The notes under the pieces: generated by a model
What the model was told of the DNA's origin: nothing
Database searches by the model: none
Seen by the model: the letters and a program-made list of their open reading frames with translations, nothing else
Assembly (NCBI GenBank): GCA_937906945.1
Contig: CALCUE010000020.1
Coordinates: 1-21,475, forward strand
Origin: an uncultured Clostridia bacterium
Lineage (GTDB): Bacteria > Bacillota > Clostridia > Oscillospirales > Ruminococcaceae
Length of the DNA stretch: 21,475 nucleotides
Reading direction: 5' to 3'
Position numbers and translations under genes: made by a program
Shown here: positions 1 through 6,794 of the stretch, piece after piece
Position numbering within the stretch: position 1 is the stretch's first letter
Layout of the letters: the number at the start of each line of letters is the position of its first letter

Positions 1-2
1 GC

Positions 3-122
3 GACAGCGTTTCCAACCTCTCGGCAAAATTACAGCGAGAATCCATCCGCTATAAAGAGGTCGTTGAGCTTGCCGATGTACTGGGCTACGATCTTGTCTG
101 GGAGAAGCGGAGGGAACGCTAA
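3..122 (+). CDS. C-terminal end of an XRE/Cro-type regulator (5'-partial)
   Basis: The frame is open from the window edge and encodes 39 residues before the TAA at 120-122. The text (…RESIRYKEVVELADVLGY…) looks to me like the last helices of the short XRE-type repressors often found just before relaxase genes in clostridial mobilizable elements: a final helix with ELADVLGYDLVWEKR and a basic tail. Its stop codon overlaps the relaxase start (TAATG), so the two genes should be translationally coupled and share a transcript. The DNA-binding helices lie outside the window, so the call rests on the C-terminal pattern and the neighbourhood. Moderate confidence. Confidence 0.6.
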   Translation, partial: DSVSNLSAKLQRESIRYKEVVELADVLGYDLVWEKRRER

Positions 123-1108
123 TGGCAAAGGCACAATACGGCATCCTGCGATTCGCCAAATATAAAGGCCCGGAGATCGGGCACATCGAAGCCCACAACG
201 AGCGCACGAAAGAGACCTACGCCAGCAACCCCGACGTGGACACTTCCCGAAGCAGCCGAAACTTCCACCTTGTCACGCCGCAGCGCAGTTACCGTGCCGA
301 AGCCGAAAAACAGATCGCAGAGGCGGGCTGCCGGACACGCTCGGACAGTGTTCGCGTGGTGGAAGCTCTTGTCACGGCCAGTCCGGAGTTCTTCAAAGGC
401 AAGAAACGGGCGGAGGTCAGAGAGTATTTCTCCTACGCGCTGGAATTCATCAGGGCACATCAGAACCCGGAAAACATCATATCTGCCGTGGTGCATATGG
501 ACGAGAAAACGCCCCATATGCACCTTTGCTTTGTCCCGCTGACGGAGGATGGACGGCTTTCGGCAAAAGATATCGTCGGCAATAAGAAAAAGCTGACCTG
601 GTGGCAGGATGAGTTCTGGAAGCACATGGTCAAAAAGTACCCGGAGCTGGAACGTGGCGAGAGTGCCGGTGAAACCGGGAGGCAGCATATTCCGCCCCGG
701 CTTTACAAAGAAGCGATCCACCTGAGCAGTCTCAAGGACAAACTCATGGAGCTGCTATCCGGCACGAATCCGCTGAATGCCAAATTCCGCACAGCGGAGA
801 TCGCGGGACTGCTGGATGAGTATATCCCCGGCGTAGAGAAGATGAAAACCCGGCTGAAAAAGTACGACACCGAATACAAGACGCTCACCGCTGAAAACGC
901 GGCGCTGGAATCGAAGCTGGAAGCTGCCGAAGACGCAGGGCGCGAGAAAATCGCCAACCGGCTGAAATACGCGGGGATGGAACAGGAGCTCCGCGACCTT
1001 CACGCGCTGGTGGACAGCATCCCGAAAGAGATTTTTGAGGCATATCAATCGCAGAAACACGCAGCATCGCTGCATGAACCCGGAAAAATCGGGCAACAAT
1101 ATGAATGA
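122..1108 (+). CDS. MobV-family (Pre/Mob) plasmid-type relaxase
   Basis: A 328-aa relaxase, which nicks and covalently holds one DNA strand at oriT during mobilization by a co-resident conjugation system. Two MobV signatures are visible. HNER at residues 25-28 is the N-terminal motif with the Asn/His thought to act in strand transfer. HMDEKTPHMH at residues 125-134 is the HxDExxPHxH metal-binding motif. The second half (about 230-310) is charged, heptad-like and probably coiled coil. The length is at the short end for MobV (usually 330-450 aa), but both catalytic motifs are intact. The start overlaps the upstream stop (TAATG), and the last codons overlap the next small gene. With the serine recombinase downstream it defines an integrative mobilizable element. 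No oriT inverted repeat is evident within the 121 bases upstream. Confidence 0.93.
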   Translation: MAKAQYGILRFAKYKGPEIGHIEAHNERTKETYASNPDVDTSRSSRNFHLVTPQRSYRAEAEKQIAEAGCRTRSDSVRVVEALVTASPEFFKGKKRAEVREYFSYALEFIRAHQNPENIISAVVHMDEKTPHMHLCFVPLTEDGRLSAKDIVGNKKKLTWWQDEFWKHMVKKYPELERGESAGETGRQHIPPRLYKEAIHLSSLKDKLMELLSGTNPLNAKFRTAEIAGLLDEYIPGVEKMKTRLKKYDTEYKTLTAENAALESKLEAAEDAGREKIANRLKYAGMEQELRDLHALVDSIPKEIFEAYQSQKHAASLHEPGKIGQQYE

Positions 1109-1304
1109 AAGTTTGAGGTATTTTATGGCAGAAAACAAGGAAGCGAAAAAAACGATGACCGAACAGAAAAAGCAGAGCGTGCTGGAAAAGCTGTGGCTCA
1201 CTTACTATAACGACACTTTGTATGAGAAGGGGCTCATCACCGAGGAGGAGCGCAACAAGATGCGCATCCGAATCAAAAACAGAGCTTCTTCCATGGAACG
1301 ATAA
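1101..1304 (+). CDS. small SHOCT-like protein of the mobilizable element
   Basis: A 67-aa basic protein. I chose the ATG at 1101 because it overlaps the relaxase stop at 1106-1108, suggesting translational coupling. An alternative start is the ATG at 1125. The longer frame from 1035 lies inside the relaxase gene and is unlikely. The C-terminal half (YYNDTLYEKGLITEEERNKM) has the pattern of a SHOCT-type short helical motif, in which a hydrophobic helix is followed by G(L/V)ITxEE. Small proteins of this type are common between relaxase and recombinase in Firmicutes elements. Their function is unknown, with an accessory role in recombination or mobilization possible. A strong terminator follows directly. 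Confidence 0.75.
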   Translation: MNESLRYFMAENKEAKKTMTEQKKQSVLEKLWLTYYNDTLYEKGLITEEERNKMRIRIKNRASSMER

Positions 1305-1312
1305 ATCACACC

Positions 1313-1354
1313 GCGGGCGGCAGAGATTTTTTCACTGCCGCCCGCAATTTTTCT
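1313..1354 (+). terminator. intrinsic terminator of the mob operon
   Basis: A perfect 11-bp stem, GCGGGCGGCAG (1313-1323) pairing with CTGCCGCCCGC (1335-1345), encloses an 11-nt loop. AATTTTTCT follows. It lies 9 nt after the small gene's stop and separates the mob transcript from the recombinase promoter. Confidence 0.93.
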
Positions 1355-1362
1355 ACATGGTG

Positions 1363-1391
1363 TTGAAATGTTCACAATTCCATGTTACAAT
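1363..1391 (+). promoter_or_regulatory. sigma-A-type promoter of the serine recombinase
   Basis: TTGAAA (1363-1368) and TACAAT (1386-1391) are separated by exactly 17 bp, each differing by one base from consensus. The ribosome-binding site AAGGAGG (1422-1428) lies 7 nt before the ATG at 1436. The recombinase therefore has its own promoter, insulated from the mob operon by the terminator at 1313. Confidence 0.8.
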
Positions 1392-1435
1392 GTTTAAGAT
1401 AATGATATTACGAACTTTTACAAGGAGGCAGCAAT

Positions 1436-3187
1436 ATGGATATACACAGCGTTCGACAGATGCTGCGAAGCAAATCAATTTACGATATTCCGCTGCGGGT
1501 CACATACTACGCCCGCGTTTCTTCCGAATCCGATGAACAGCTCAATTCCCTCGGAAACCAGATTTCGTATTACGAGGACTATATCAAGAAGAACATGGCA
1601 TGGACGTTCGTTCCGGGCTATATCGACGAGGGGCTTTCCGGGATTTCCACGAAAAAGCGCGAGAACTTCAACCGCATGGTGGAGGATGCCGCGGAGGACA
1701 GATTCGATCTCATCATCACAAAGGAGATCTCCCGTTTCGCCCGTAATACGCTGGATTCCATTCAGTATACAAGACAGCTTCTTGCGTCAGGCGTCGGGGT
1801 GTTCTTCCAGAATGATAACATCAACACCTTCGACGAGGACTCCGAGCTTCGCCTTTCCATCATGTCCAGTATTGCGCAGGACGAGCTTCGCAAGCTCAGC
1901 TCCCGCGTGAAATTCGGGCATCAGCAGGCGATCAAGCAGAATGTGGTGCTGGGCAACAGCCGCATCTTCGGGTATCAGAAGGATGACAAGCGGCTGATCA
2001 TCGACGAAGAGCAGGCGGTGATGGTCCGGGAGCTGTTCGAGCTTTACGCCACGGACGAATACTCCATGAAGCAGATCGAGACGATCTTCTGGGAGAAGGG
2101 CTATCGCAATCTCAACGGAAAGAAGATTGCGCACTCCACCATGGCGAACATGATCGCCAATCCGAAGTACAAGGGCTACTACGTCGGCAACAAGGTCAAG
2201 GTCGTGGATATGTTCACCAAAAAGCAGAAATTCCTCCCGCCGGAGGAATGGGTCATGTTCAAGGACGAGACGGGAGAAATTGTTCCCGCCATTGTCTCGG
2301 AGGAGCTGTGGGAAGCGGCGAATGTCGTTCTGCGCCGCAGGAGCGAGGACGTGAAGAACCGTCAGGGCATCTGCAATCACGCGAATCTCTTAACCGGCAA
2401 GCTGTTCTGCACTCATTGCGGAATGCCGTATTACCGCAGAGAATCCAAGGACAAACAAGGCAATGTCAATTCCAAATGGGTCTGCTCCGGCAAGATCAAC
2501 AACGGCAAGGAATCCTGCGGTTCCTTTGCCATCTATGAGGAGGAGATCAAGCCTCTGCTGTTCGAGGTCTTCCGGGACACGAAGGACGTATCCGCCTCCA
2601 TGCTTGCGGAATACGAAGAAATGTACCGCCGCATGACGTCTGACGGGAATCTCACAAAGAAGATCGAGGACACCGAAGCCAAAATCCAGCTTGCCTTGAA
2701 GAAAAAGAACAAGCTGCTGGAGCTGGTGGCGCTGGACAGCATCACACCCGAAGATTTCAAATCCATGACCGCACAGTGTAACGCCGAAACCAAAGCATTG
2801 GAAAAGGAACTGGCTGAGCTTCAGCATCAGGCGGAATCCAGTCAGGAGTTCCGGGTACACATGGAGAAGATCCGCAGCGTTCTGAAAGCTGCCGAAACGG
2901 ATGTGGCGAGCGGCACCATTACCAAGGAGTTTGTCGATACGTTCATTGACAGAATCTTTGTCACCCCGGAAGAGGATGGCTCCATGCGGCTGGATATCAA
3001 GATTTTTACCGGCGATACCACAGAAAAATATCTCACGAAACTCAAACGTCGTGCGGGTGTCATCACCACCTCAGATGACCGAAATGAGAAAAATCCTTGT
3101 GCCACGGGGGTTTCCGAGCCTGACGGTCGTACGGGCCACACGTTCAAAAAAATGATTGAGTCTTACGAAAACAGCAACATGAGATAA
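1436..3187 (+). CDS. large serine recombinase (integrase/transposase of the element)
   Basis: A 583-aa large serine recombinase, expected to integrate and excise the element at a short att site through a phosphoserine intermediate. The N-terminal resolvase fold shows YARVSSE with catalytic Ser29, DEGLSGISTKKR around residues 64-75, and ISRFARN with Arg100/Arg103. A recombinase domain follows (about 165-300). A zinc-ribbon starts near residue 325 (CTHC, then VCSG and SCGS). A long coiled-coil segment (about 390-480) precedes a basic C-terminus. All expected parts are present, so it may be functional. It is somewhat shorter than TnpX of Tn4451 (about 700 aa) but has the same overall plan and the same MobV partner. 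Serine recombinase genes often sit beside one end of their element, which fits foreign phage DNA beginning about 60 bp after its stop. Confidence 0.95.
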   Translation: MDIHSVRQMLRSKSIYDIPLRVTYYARVSSESDEQLNSLGNQISYYEDYIKKNMAWTFVPGYIDEGLSGISTKKRENFNRMVEDAAEDRFDLIITKEISRFARNTLDSIQYTRQLLASGVGVFFQNDNINTFDEDSELRLSIMSSIAQDELRKLSSRVKFGHQQAIKQNVVLGNSRIFGYQKDDKRLIIDEEQAVMVRELFELYATDEYSMKQIETIFWEKGYRNLNGKKIAHSTMANMIANPKYKGYYVGNKVKVVDMFTKKQKFLPPEEWVMFKDETGEIVPAIVSEELWEAANVVLRRRSEDVKNRQGICNHANLLTGKLFCTHCGMPYYRRESKDKQGNVNSKWVCSGKINNGKESCGSFAIYEEEIKPLLFEVFRDTKDVSASMLAEYEEMYRRMTSDGNLTKKIEDTEAKIQLALKKKNKLLELVALDSITPEDFKSMTAQCNAETKALEKELAELQHQAESSQEFRVHMEKIRSVLKAAETDVASGTITKEFVDTFIDRIFVTPEEDGSMRLDIKIFTGDTTEKYLTKLKRRAGVITTSDDRNEKNPCATGVSEPDGRTGHTFKKMIESYENSNMR

Positions 3188-3201
3188 TCAATCGCCATAA
3201 G

Positions 3202-3250
3202 AAGGACGGCCTGCTTTGCGAAACAAAGCGGGCCGTCCTTTTCTTTTTTC
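3202..3250 (+). terminator. recombinase terminator at the element edge
   Basis: AAGGACGGCC (3202-3211) pairs with GGCCGTCCTT (3231-3240), and GCTTTG (3213-3218) pairs with CAAAGC (3224-3229). One T·G pair joins the two parts, giving a 17-bp stem with loop CGAAA and the tail TTCTTTTTTC on the + strand. The broken phage frame on the opposite strand reads through this hairpin into its last residues. This shows that the gene is chimeric here and that the element boundary lies close to 3240-3255. Confidence 0.9.
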
Positions 3251-3803
3251 CGAAGCGCATTTTCCGCTTCCCGGTAATTCTCGACCTGGTCTTCGGCGGC
3301 TTCCTTCGTTGCCGGATAGATCTCGGAATACATGTCGTTAAGGTCTTTGAGGTATTGGTCATAGACTTCCCGGCAGTAATCCGCGGCAGCCTTGATGTCC
3401 TGCCATTTCTCCGGGAAATCGTGCTGAAGATCCGTAAGCGTATATTCTTCCGTTTCTCCGGTCTTTCCGATCTCCCTCTGACCTTCTCCGATCCACTGAA
3501 CGGCCTTGCTTTCTTTGCTCTTGGCTTTGATGCCGAGCTCGGAAAATTTGTCGGTCATGGATTTTGCTTTCTCTTTAAGGTTCGCGGCATATTTTCCCTG
3601 GGATTCGTGGATCGGTTTTTCGATAAGCTCGTAAAGCTCGTTCCGGATCCTGCGGTTTCTCCCGGCGACCTTGTCCAGTGCCCTTGCCGGGTCCTTCCAT
3701 TCCAGCGTTCCGATACTGGTCTCCACCAGGTTCTTGGCCATTCCCACCCAGTCGTCCACCGTCATCGTGACGCCGGTTTTGGCTCCGTTCTTCTGGAGCT
3801 TCT

Positions 3804-3847
3804 CCCTCTGCGCCGCCAACATCTCCGTATAGGTCGAGCCCTTGGAA
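3804..3847 (-). repeat. 44-bp box A2, partner of 13637-13680
   Basis: Same 9833-bp offset as repeat A1, with 3 mismatches in 44 bp. It encodes SKGSTYTEMLAAQR in the broken gene and SKGSTYTETLAAQR in the large gene. It marks where the two genes become alike again after 567 bp of unrelated sequence. Downstream of it they diverge once more. Confidence 0.9.
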
Positions 3848-4414
3848 CTTTGTGGATTATCTTGACTTCCAGTAGCAGAAGGTGTATTATTTGATTTAGA
3901 GGCTGGCGTTTTTTTAAAAGTGACGTGCCGCAAGGCACCATGTACTTCGCCGTCAGCCTCTAAATTTATATCATAAAATACGTTTCCGTTTTTGGTTTTA
4001 CCAATCCTGACTATATATTTGAAAATGTTATTATCAATTCCTACGCGTCCTTGATAATTTTCAAATTTTCCCGAAAACTTAGGATGGTTTTTCCAGTCCG
4101 GTGTGGTATAATGGATAAATGCGTTGTCAATAAGGTCAAGCACACTTGTTGCCATACGCATTTTTTGTTTATATGGCCGTTCGTTTAATCCCTTGGAATC
4201 CACCCCGTAAACAAACTCATTTGCGCTAACACGCCTAAATTCAAGCGGTTTTCCGTCAATAATATCCGTTATGTTTTCTCCGCCTTTATATCCATGCAGG
4301 ATAAAATTAAAGGCGGCTTTTTTTAGGCTGTTGACGTTAGTAATGCCTTTGAATATATCTTTGCTGTCCTCAATTTTCCAATACGGTTGGTTACTATTGT
4401 CATAAGCAATAAAA

Positions 4415-4991
4415 TTCTGCCCTTTCCCATATCCTTCCGCCTCTCCTCTCGTCTCCATGGCGCGGATATAAAGCTTTTCGGCGTCCCGGATCATCTTCTC
4501 GTAGTCAGTACCGAAAAACTTCACCTTCATATCCGAAAGCCAGTTTTTGATCTTCGTGAATAGTGTCTGGTCGATCTGGAAAAGCCGGTTGACCATTCGC
4601 TCGTCATCGAAAAGCCGCTCCGAAGCGATGGAGGCCACCGCCTCCCGGTCAATGCCGTCGCCGGCAAGGTCGCCGTAGATCTCCCGCAGCTGATCCTTGT
4701 ACTGCTCGACGTCAAGACCGTCGATCTCCTCGGCGATCTTAACGACGCTTTCCGAAAGCTTCTCATAAAGCCCGCTCGTTTCGATGTCGTGGGTCAGCTC
4801 GTGGAAAAGCACCACCCTCGCCGCGTTCTCGGTTTTGGGGTTTATGTAGATGGTGCCGTCCGGGTCGTGCCGTCCGTTCCCGGCGATCTCGTCGGAAATA
4901 ATGACCTGCCGTCCCACCTTCGCGCCCAGCTTCACCGCTTCGTCGATCTTGGCGGCCTTTTTCTTCGTAACCGTCTGCCTCCAGTTCTCGG
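4415..4991 (-). repeat. long direct repeat A1 (peptidase-coding), partner of 14248-14824
   Basis: Offset by 9833 bp from 14248-14824 and in the same orientation. By manual comparison there are about 21 mismatches over about 577 bp, clustered at the two ends. The core 4478-4791 is identical to 14311-14624 (314 bp). Homology stops abruptly at 4415 on one side and near 4992 on the other. The identical core points to recent gene conversion or duplication. Confidence 0.92.
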
Positions 4992-5000
4992 AATTTTCCG

Positions 5001-5153
5001 AAAACTATTGTTTTTTTCGGAATCATTAGATATGCTGTTGCCAAAAGAACTGTTTTCGATAACACCGCTCAGCAATTGTCGCTGTCCGCTACCTTGCGAG
5101 AACGGTTCTTTTTTATTGATATAGGCTGTTTCGACCCCAATCGTTATAATACT
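5001..5153 (-). other. upstream remnant of the broken gene in a shifted frame
   Basis: On the - strand a frame is open from just after a TAA near 5156 to the A-run at 5001-5004. It encodes about 50 residues of polar linker-like text (KKEPFSQGSGQRQLLSGVIE… then a Ser/Asn-rich stretch). Adding one T to the four-T run would join it in frame to the peptidase-domain frame. I read this as the preceding part of the same phage gene with a 1-base deletion. The open frame could also be chance. No start codon or promoter is convincing here. Confidence 0.4.
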
Positions 5154-5163
5154 GCAAATTTAA

Positions 5164-5193
5164 AAATCCCCGATGAAACCATCGGGGATTTTT
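5164..5193 (-). terminator. terminator after the 5194-5832 gene (possibly bidirectional)
   Basis: AATCCCCGATG and CATCGGGGATT form an 11-bp stem with a 3-nt loop, immediately after the TAA of the - strand gene. T-rich stretches lie on both sides (ATTTTTAAATTT on the - strand, TTTTTTT on the + strand), so it could stop transcription from either direction. Confidence 0.88.
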
Positions 5194-5832
5194 TTAATTC
5201 ACGCTGCAATTACAGGACGGATTGCCTTCCGTCTCATCAAGCCTCGGCGGGAAAAACTCGTTGGTCGGGAATTTGATGTGCTTAAAGACCTCGCAGGGAT
5301 CGTCTGTCGTGGTAACGCACTCTTTTCCCGGAATGCAGAAATCATAGGCCGGAACCAACATCTGTACTTTTCTTTCCAACTGAACAATGGTGAAAAGGCC
5401 GAGCGTGACCATAACTCTCCGGTTTCCGGTCGGAAGAACTTTTCCTCCCACAATGTCGGCAATGGTGCCCGGCAGGTTGATCTCCGCCGGTACCGGTTCT
5501 TCCGGAATTTCCATTAGGCGACTGTTCAGCACGATCGGAGAAACCACCTGCACAATGGCCCTCGGATTATCCGAAGCCGGAATGTTGCCGTCATACGGAG
5601 ATTCCGAGCTGAACACTTTCACGTTGCCCTCGCTGCCGTAAAGAATAACTTTCTTCGAGAAAAAGGCAATGCCGCTGACGGTGTCCGCTGTGGAAATCGG
5701 CGTATAATAAGCGGAAAGATTGACCAGAAAATAGAACGTCATATCCACCGAATAAAATCCCCGGTTAAACGGAATCGGTTCCACTTCCAAAAACACTTTC
5801 AGCACGTCAACGCTTTTGGCTTTGACCGTCAT
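5194..5832 (-). CDS. conserved clostridial hypothetical protein, 5'-truncated
   Basis: A 212-residue frame from the only in-frame ATG. Coding sense continues upstream to about 5917, with text such as RVEWYDKDCLEDLPVY. It resembles a Cys-containing conserved hypothetical protein I associate with spore-forming Clostridia: a DKDCxED start, a central FNRGFY and VILYGSEGNV, and a C-terminal YDFCIPGKEC and FPTNEFFPP. The resemblance is from memory, not a search. No start codon lies ahead of the DKDC segment. Instead the frame runs into the hairpin at 5921 and a TGA at 5935-5937. I infer that the first 10-25 codons were separated by insertion of the prophage, with the missing start at the far end outside this window. 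The function is unknown. The protein has no signal peptide or membrane segment in the part seen. The gene is probably non-functional. Confidence 0.7.
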   Translation of the reverse strand: MTVKAKSVDVLKVFLEVEPIPFNRGFYSVDMTFYFLVNLSAYYTPISTADTVSGIAFFSKKVILYGSEGNVKVFSSESPYDGNIPASDNPRAIVQVVSPIVLNSRLMEIPEEPVPAEINLPGTIADIVGGKVLPTGNRRVMVTLGLFTIVQLERKVQMLVPAYDFCIPGKECVTTTDDPCEVFKHIKFPTNEFFPPRLDETEGNPSCNCSVN

Positions 5833-5917
5833 GGCACGGTCGATTTTCGCCTGTTCCGAAGCGGTAAAATAAACCGGAAGATCTTCCAGACAATCTTTAT
5901 CATACCACTCAACACGT
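5833..5917 (-). other. 5' coding extension lacking a start codon; probable prophage junction
   Basis: About 28 codons in frame with the 5194-5832 gene have clear protein-like text but no ATG, GTG or TTG. The phage-side terminator begins at 5921, so a host/prophage joint between about 5905 and 5925 fits. The 10-bp CAACACGTTG (5910-5919) is a dyad around the two-base centre AC, which is the form of a serine-integrase crossover. On its own that is weak evidence. Confidence 0.45.
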
Positions 5918-5920
5918 TGT

Positions 5921-5951
5921 AAAAAAGCCGGGGATCACTCCCCGGCTTTTT
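5921..5951 (-). terminator. terminator T2, end of the XRE operon (repeat copy 1)
   Basis: GCCGGGGA (5927-5934) pairs with TCCCCGGC (5939-5946), extended by A-T pairs, around the loop TCAC. The - strand has a T-run after the stem. The stop codon of the XRE gene (TGA, 5935-5937) lies in the loop. The 31 bp are identical to 6795-6825. Confidence 0.9.
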
Positions 5952-6138
5952 TTAATATTTCTTCTGGTTCGACGCCAAGCACGTCGGCCAAAGCTCTGAC
6001 CACTACCTTTGGGACGTTCCCTATGTCCCTCCAGCCCTGCTCATAGGATTGGATCGCCCGGAGACTCACTCCGGAAGCCTCGGCAAGCTTTGACTGCGAA
6101 AGGCCTTTCGCCAAACGTACTTCTTTCAGCTTTGTCAT
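5935..6138 (-). CDS. XRE-family HTH repressor (small)
   Basis: A 67-aa protein that is almost entirely one helix-turn-helix domain of the Cro/C1 type. KLKEVRLAKGLSQSKLAEAS carries helices 1-2, GVSLRAIQSYEQG is the recognition helix and its turn, and LADVLGVEPEEIL is the closing helix. It is the third gene of a three-gene operon, and its ATG (6138) overlaps the preceding stop as ATGA. The promoter of that operon contains a perfect palindrome (6740-6758), so the simplest reading is that this protein is an autorepressor. No oligomerization domain is visible beyond the HTH, so it would bind as a small dimer. It could instead control lysogeny genes outside the window. Confidence 0.9.
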   Translation of the reverse strand: MTKLKEVRLAKGLSQSKLAEASGVSLRAIQSYEQGWRDIGNVPKVVVRALADVLGVEPEEILKKAGE

Positions 6139-6233
6139 TCTTCGTCTTCCTCTTCTTTGTCTTCTTCGCGGATTTTTTCGGAGTCAAAAGCCTCCTTCTT
6201 TAGTTCGGTAAATTCATAGTATATTCCGCTCAT
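6135..6233 (-). CDS. 32-aa acidic peptide between two coupled genes
   Basis: The ATG at 6233 overlaps the stop of the upstream 123-aa gene (ATGA), and its own stop overlaps the ATG of the XRE gene (ATGA). GAAGGAGG precedes the XRE start inside the coding part of this gene. The peptide starts MSGIYYEFTELKKEAF and ends in a run of Glu/Asp/Lys. Its function is unknown. The perfect two-sided coupling argues that it is a real gene and not a chance frame. Confidence 0.6.
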   Translation of the reverse strand: MSGIYYEFTELKKEAFDSEKIREEDKEEEDEE

Positions 6234-6601
6234 TTTACATAGCCTTCCCCGTGGAGATACAAGTCATCTCCCGTAGAAGTGACGCAATGATATTCCGGTT
6301 CGCCTCCACAGTCTTCCAAACCGTCTCCGGCGGCTGGCTCTTTGTATCCCCAATTACTCCGCAATGCGGGCTTAAAAAATGCTTCGTTCATAATATAGCT
6401 TTCTTTAACAAGGATGCCGCCACGTCCGGCCTCATCCTCCATCCATACATAATCCATATACGGATCGAGGAGTTCCCAGTCATCGTCAGTAGCGTCTTCT
6501 CCATCCACGGTGGGAGTGTCGGCGAATATGTAACCTTCCCACTTTTTCCCGTATTCCTCGTATTCGATTTTAAGGATATCGAAATAGCTAATTTCTTTCA
6601 T
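6230..6601 (-). CDS. acidic phage/moron protein of unknown function (123 aa)
   Basis: I chose the ATG at 6601 because AAGGAGG lies 7 nt upstream. The ORF can be extended to 6634 but that ATG has no ribosome-binding site. The protein is strongly acidic (DGEDATDDDWELLDPYMDY and similar runs) with many aromatic residues and no membrane segment. I do not recognise the family. It is the first gene of the operon with the 32-aa peptide and the XRE repressor. Acidic, aromatic-rich small phage proteins are sometimes inhibitors that mimic DNA (anti-restriction or anti-CRISPR type), but nothing specific here proves that. A toxin-antitoxin reading is possible from gene order (effector, then XRE gene) but less likely because known HigB-type toxins are basic. 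Confidence 0.75.
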   Translation of the reverse strand: MKEISYFDILKIEYEEYGKKWEGYIFADTPTVDGEDATDDDWELLDPYMDYVWMEDEAGRGGILVKESYIMNEAFFKPALRSNWGYKEPAAGDGLEDCGGEPEYHCVTSTGDDLYLHGEGYVK

Positions 6602-6674
6602 TTTTTGTTCCTCCTTGTTTGTTTTCGCCTTCATTTTATATTATTTTTCTATTTTTGCAATATCCTTTTCTTTT

Positions 6675-6696
6675 TATGGTGCATATTTGCACCATA
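6675..6696 (-). promoter_or_regulatory. 9-bp inverted repeat in the leader of the XRE operon
   Basis: TATGGTGCA and TGCACCATA are perfect inverted arms around the 4-nt spacer TATT. It lies about 35-60 nt downstream of the predicted transcription start and about 75 nt before the first gene's start. It could be a second operator or a leader hairpin. It is not followed by a T-run typical of a terminator. Confidence 0.6.
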
Positions 6697-6737
6697 TTGG
6701 CTATTGCTTCCGGGATTTTTCTCTCCCTGACGGCTTT

Positions 6738-6766
6738 ATTATATCACTCCGTGATATAGCTGTCAA
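6738..6766 (-). promoter_or_regulatory. full-consensus promoter with palindromic operator in the spacer
   Basis: Read on the - strand: TTGACA (6766-6761), exactly 17 bp, TATAAT (6743-6738). Both hexamers match consensus completely. The palindrome TATATCAC-TCC-GTGATATA (6740-6758) has perfect 8-bp arms and overlaps the spacer and the -10 box. A protein bound there would exclude RNA polymerase. The XRE protein at the end of the operon is the obvious candidate. Confidence 0.9.
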
Positions 6767-6794
6767 CCCTCTTTCCGGAAAAAATTTTCAAAAT

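Larger units (their letters stand above)
3163..5004 (-). pseudogene. truncated phage polyvalent protein gene (zincin + BECR/LPD3-like module)
   Basis: The - frame is open from 5004, where TAG at 5005-5007 blocks it upstream, to 3163. Any start such as the GTG at 4935 is internal to a domain, so the gene has lost its 5' part. In order it encodes three parts. The first is an HELTH metallopeptidase domain nearly identical to residues about 930-1090 of the 3066-aa protein. The second is a 189-residue AT-rich module (3848-4414) with features of the BECR/LPD3-like nuclease-type domains of phage polyvalent proteins. The third is the box encoding KGSTYTEMLAAQR, followed by a long helical domain (WVGMAKNLVETS…) with no counterpart in the large protein. 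The final residues come from the recombinase terminator, so the 3' end was cut by the mobile element. No ribosome-binding site or promoter is evident. It could still be a recombination donor for the intact gene, and I see no reason to expect expression. Confidence 0.85.

Noticed and set aside
3163..4935. A complete 590-aa gene starting at GTG 4935
   Set aside because: That GTG is an internal Val codon of the peptidase domain (EAVKLGAKVG in the large protein). No ribosome-binding site precedes it and the same text continues upstream, so it is a truncated gene.
5145..5150. TATAAT on the + strand as a promoter toward 5200
   Set aside because: The only TTG-type -35 candidate (TTGATA, 5116-5121) lies 23 bp away, too far, and no + strand gene follows.
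5935..6601. HigBA-type toxin-antitoxin with the XRE protein as antitoxin
   Set aside because: Gene order would allow it, but the upstream protein is strongly acidic and lacks RelE/HigB-like basic catalytic residues, and a third gene lies between them.
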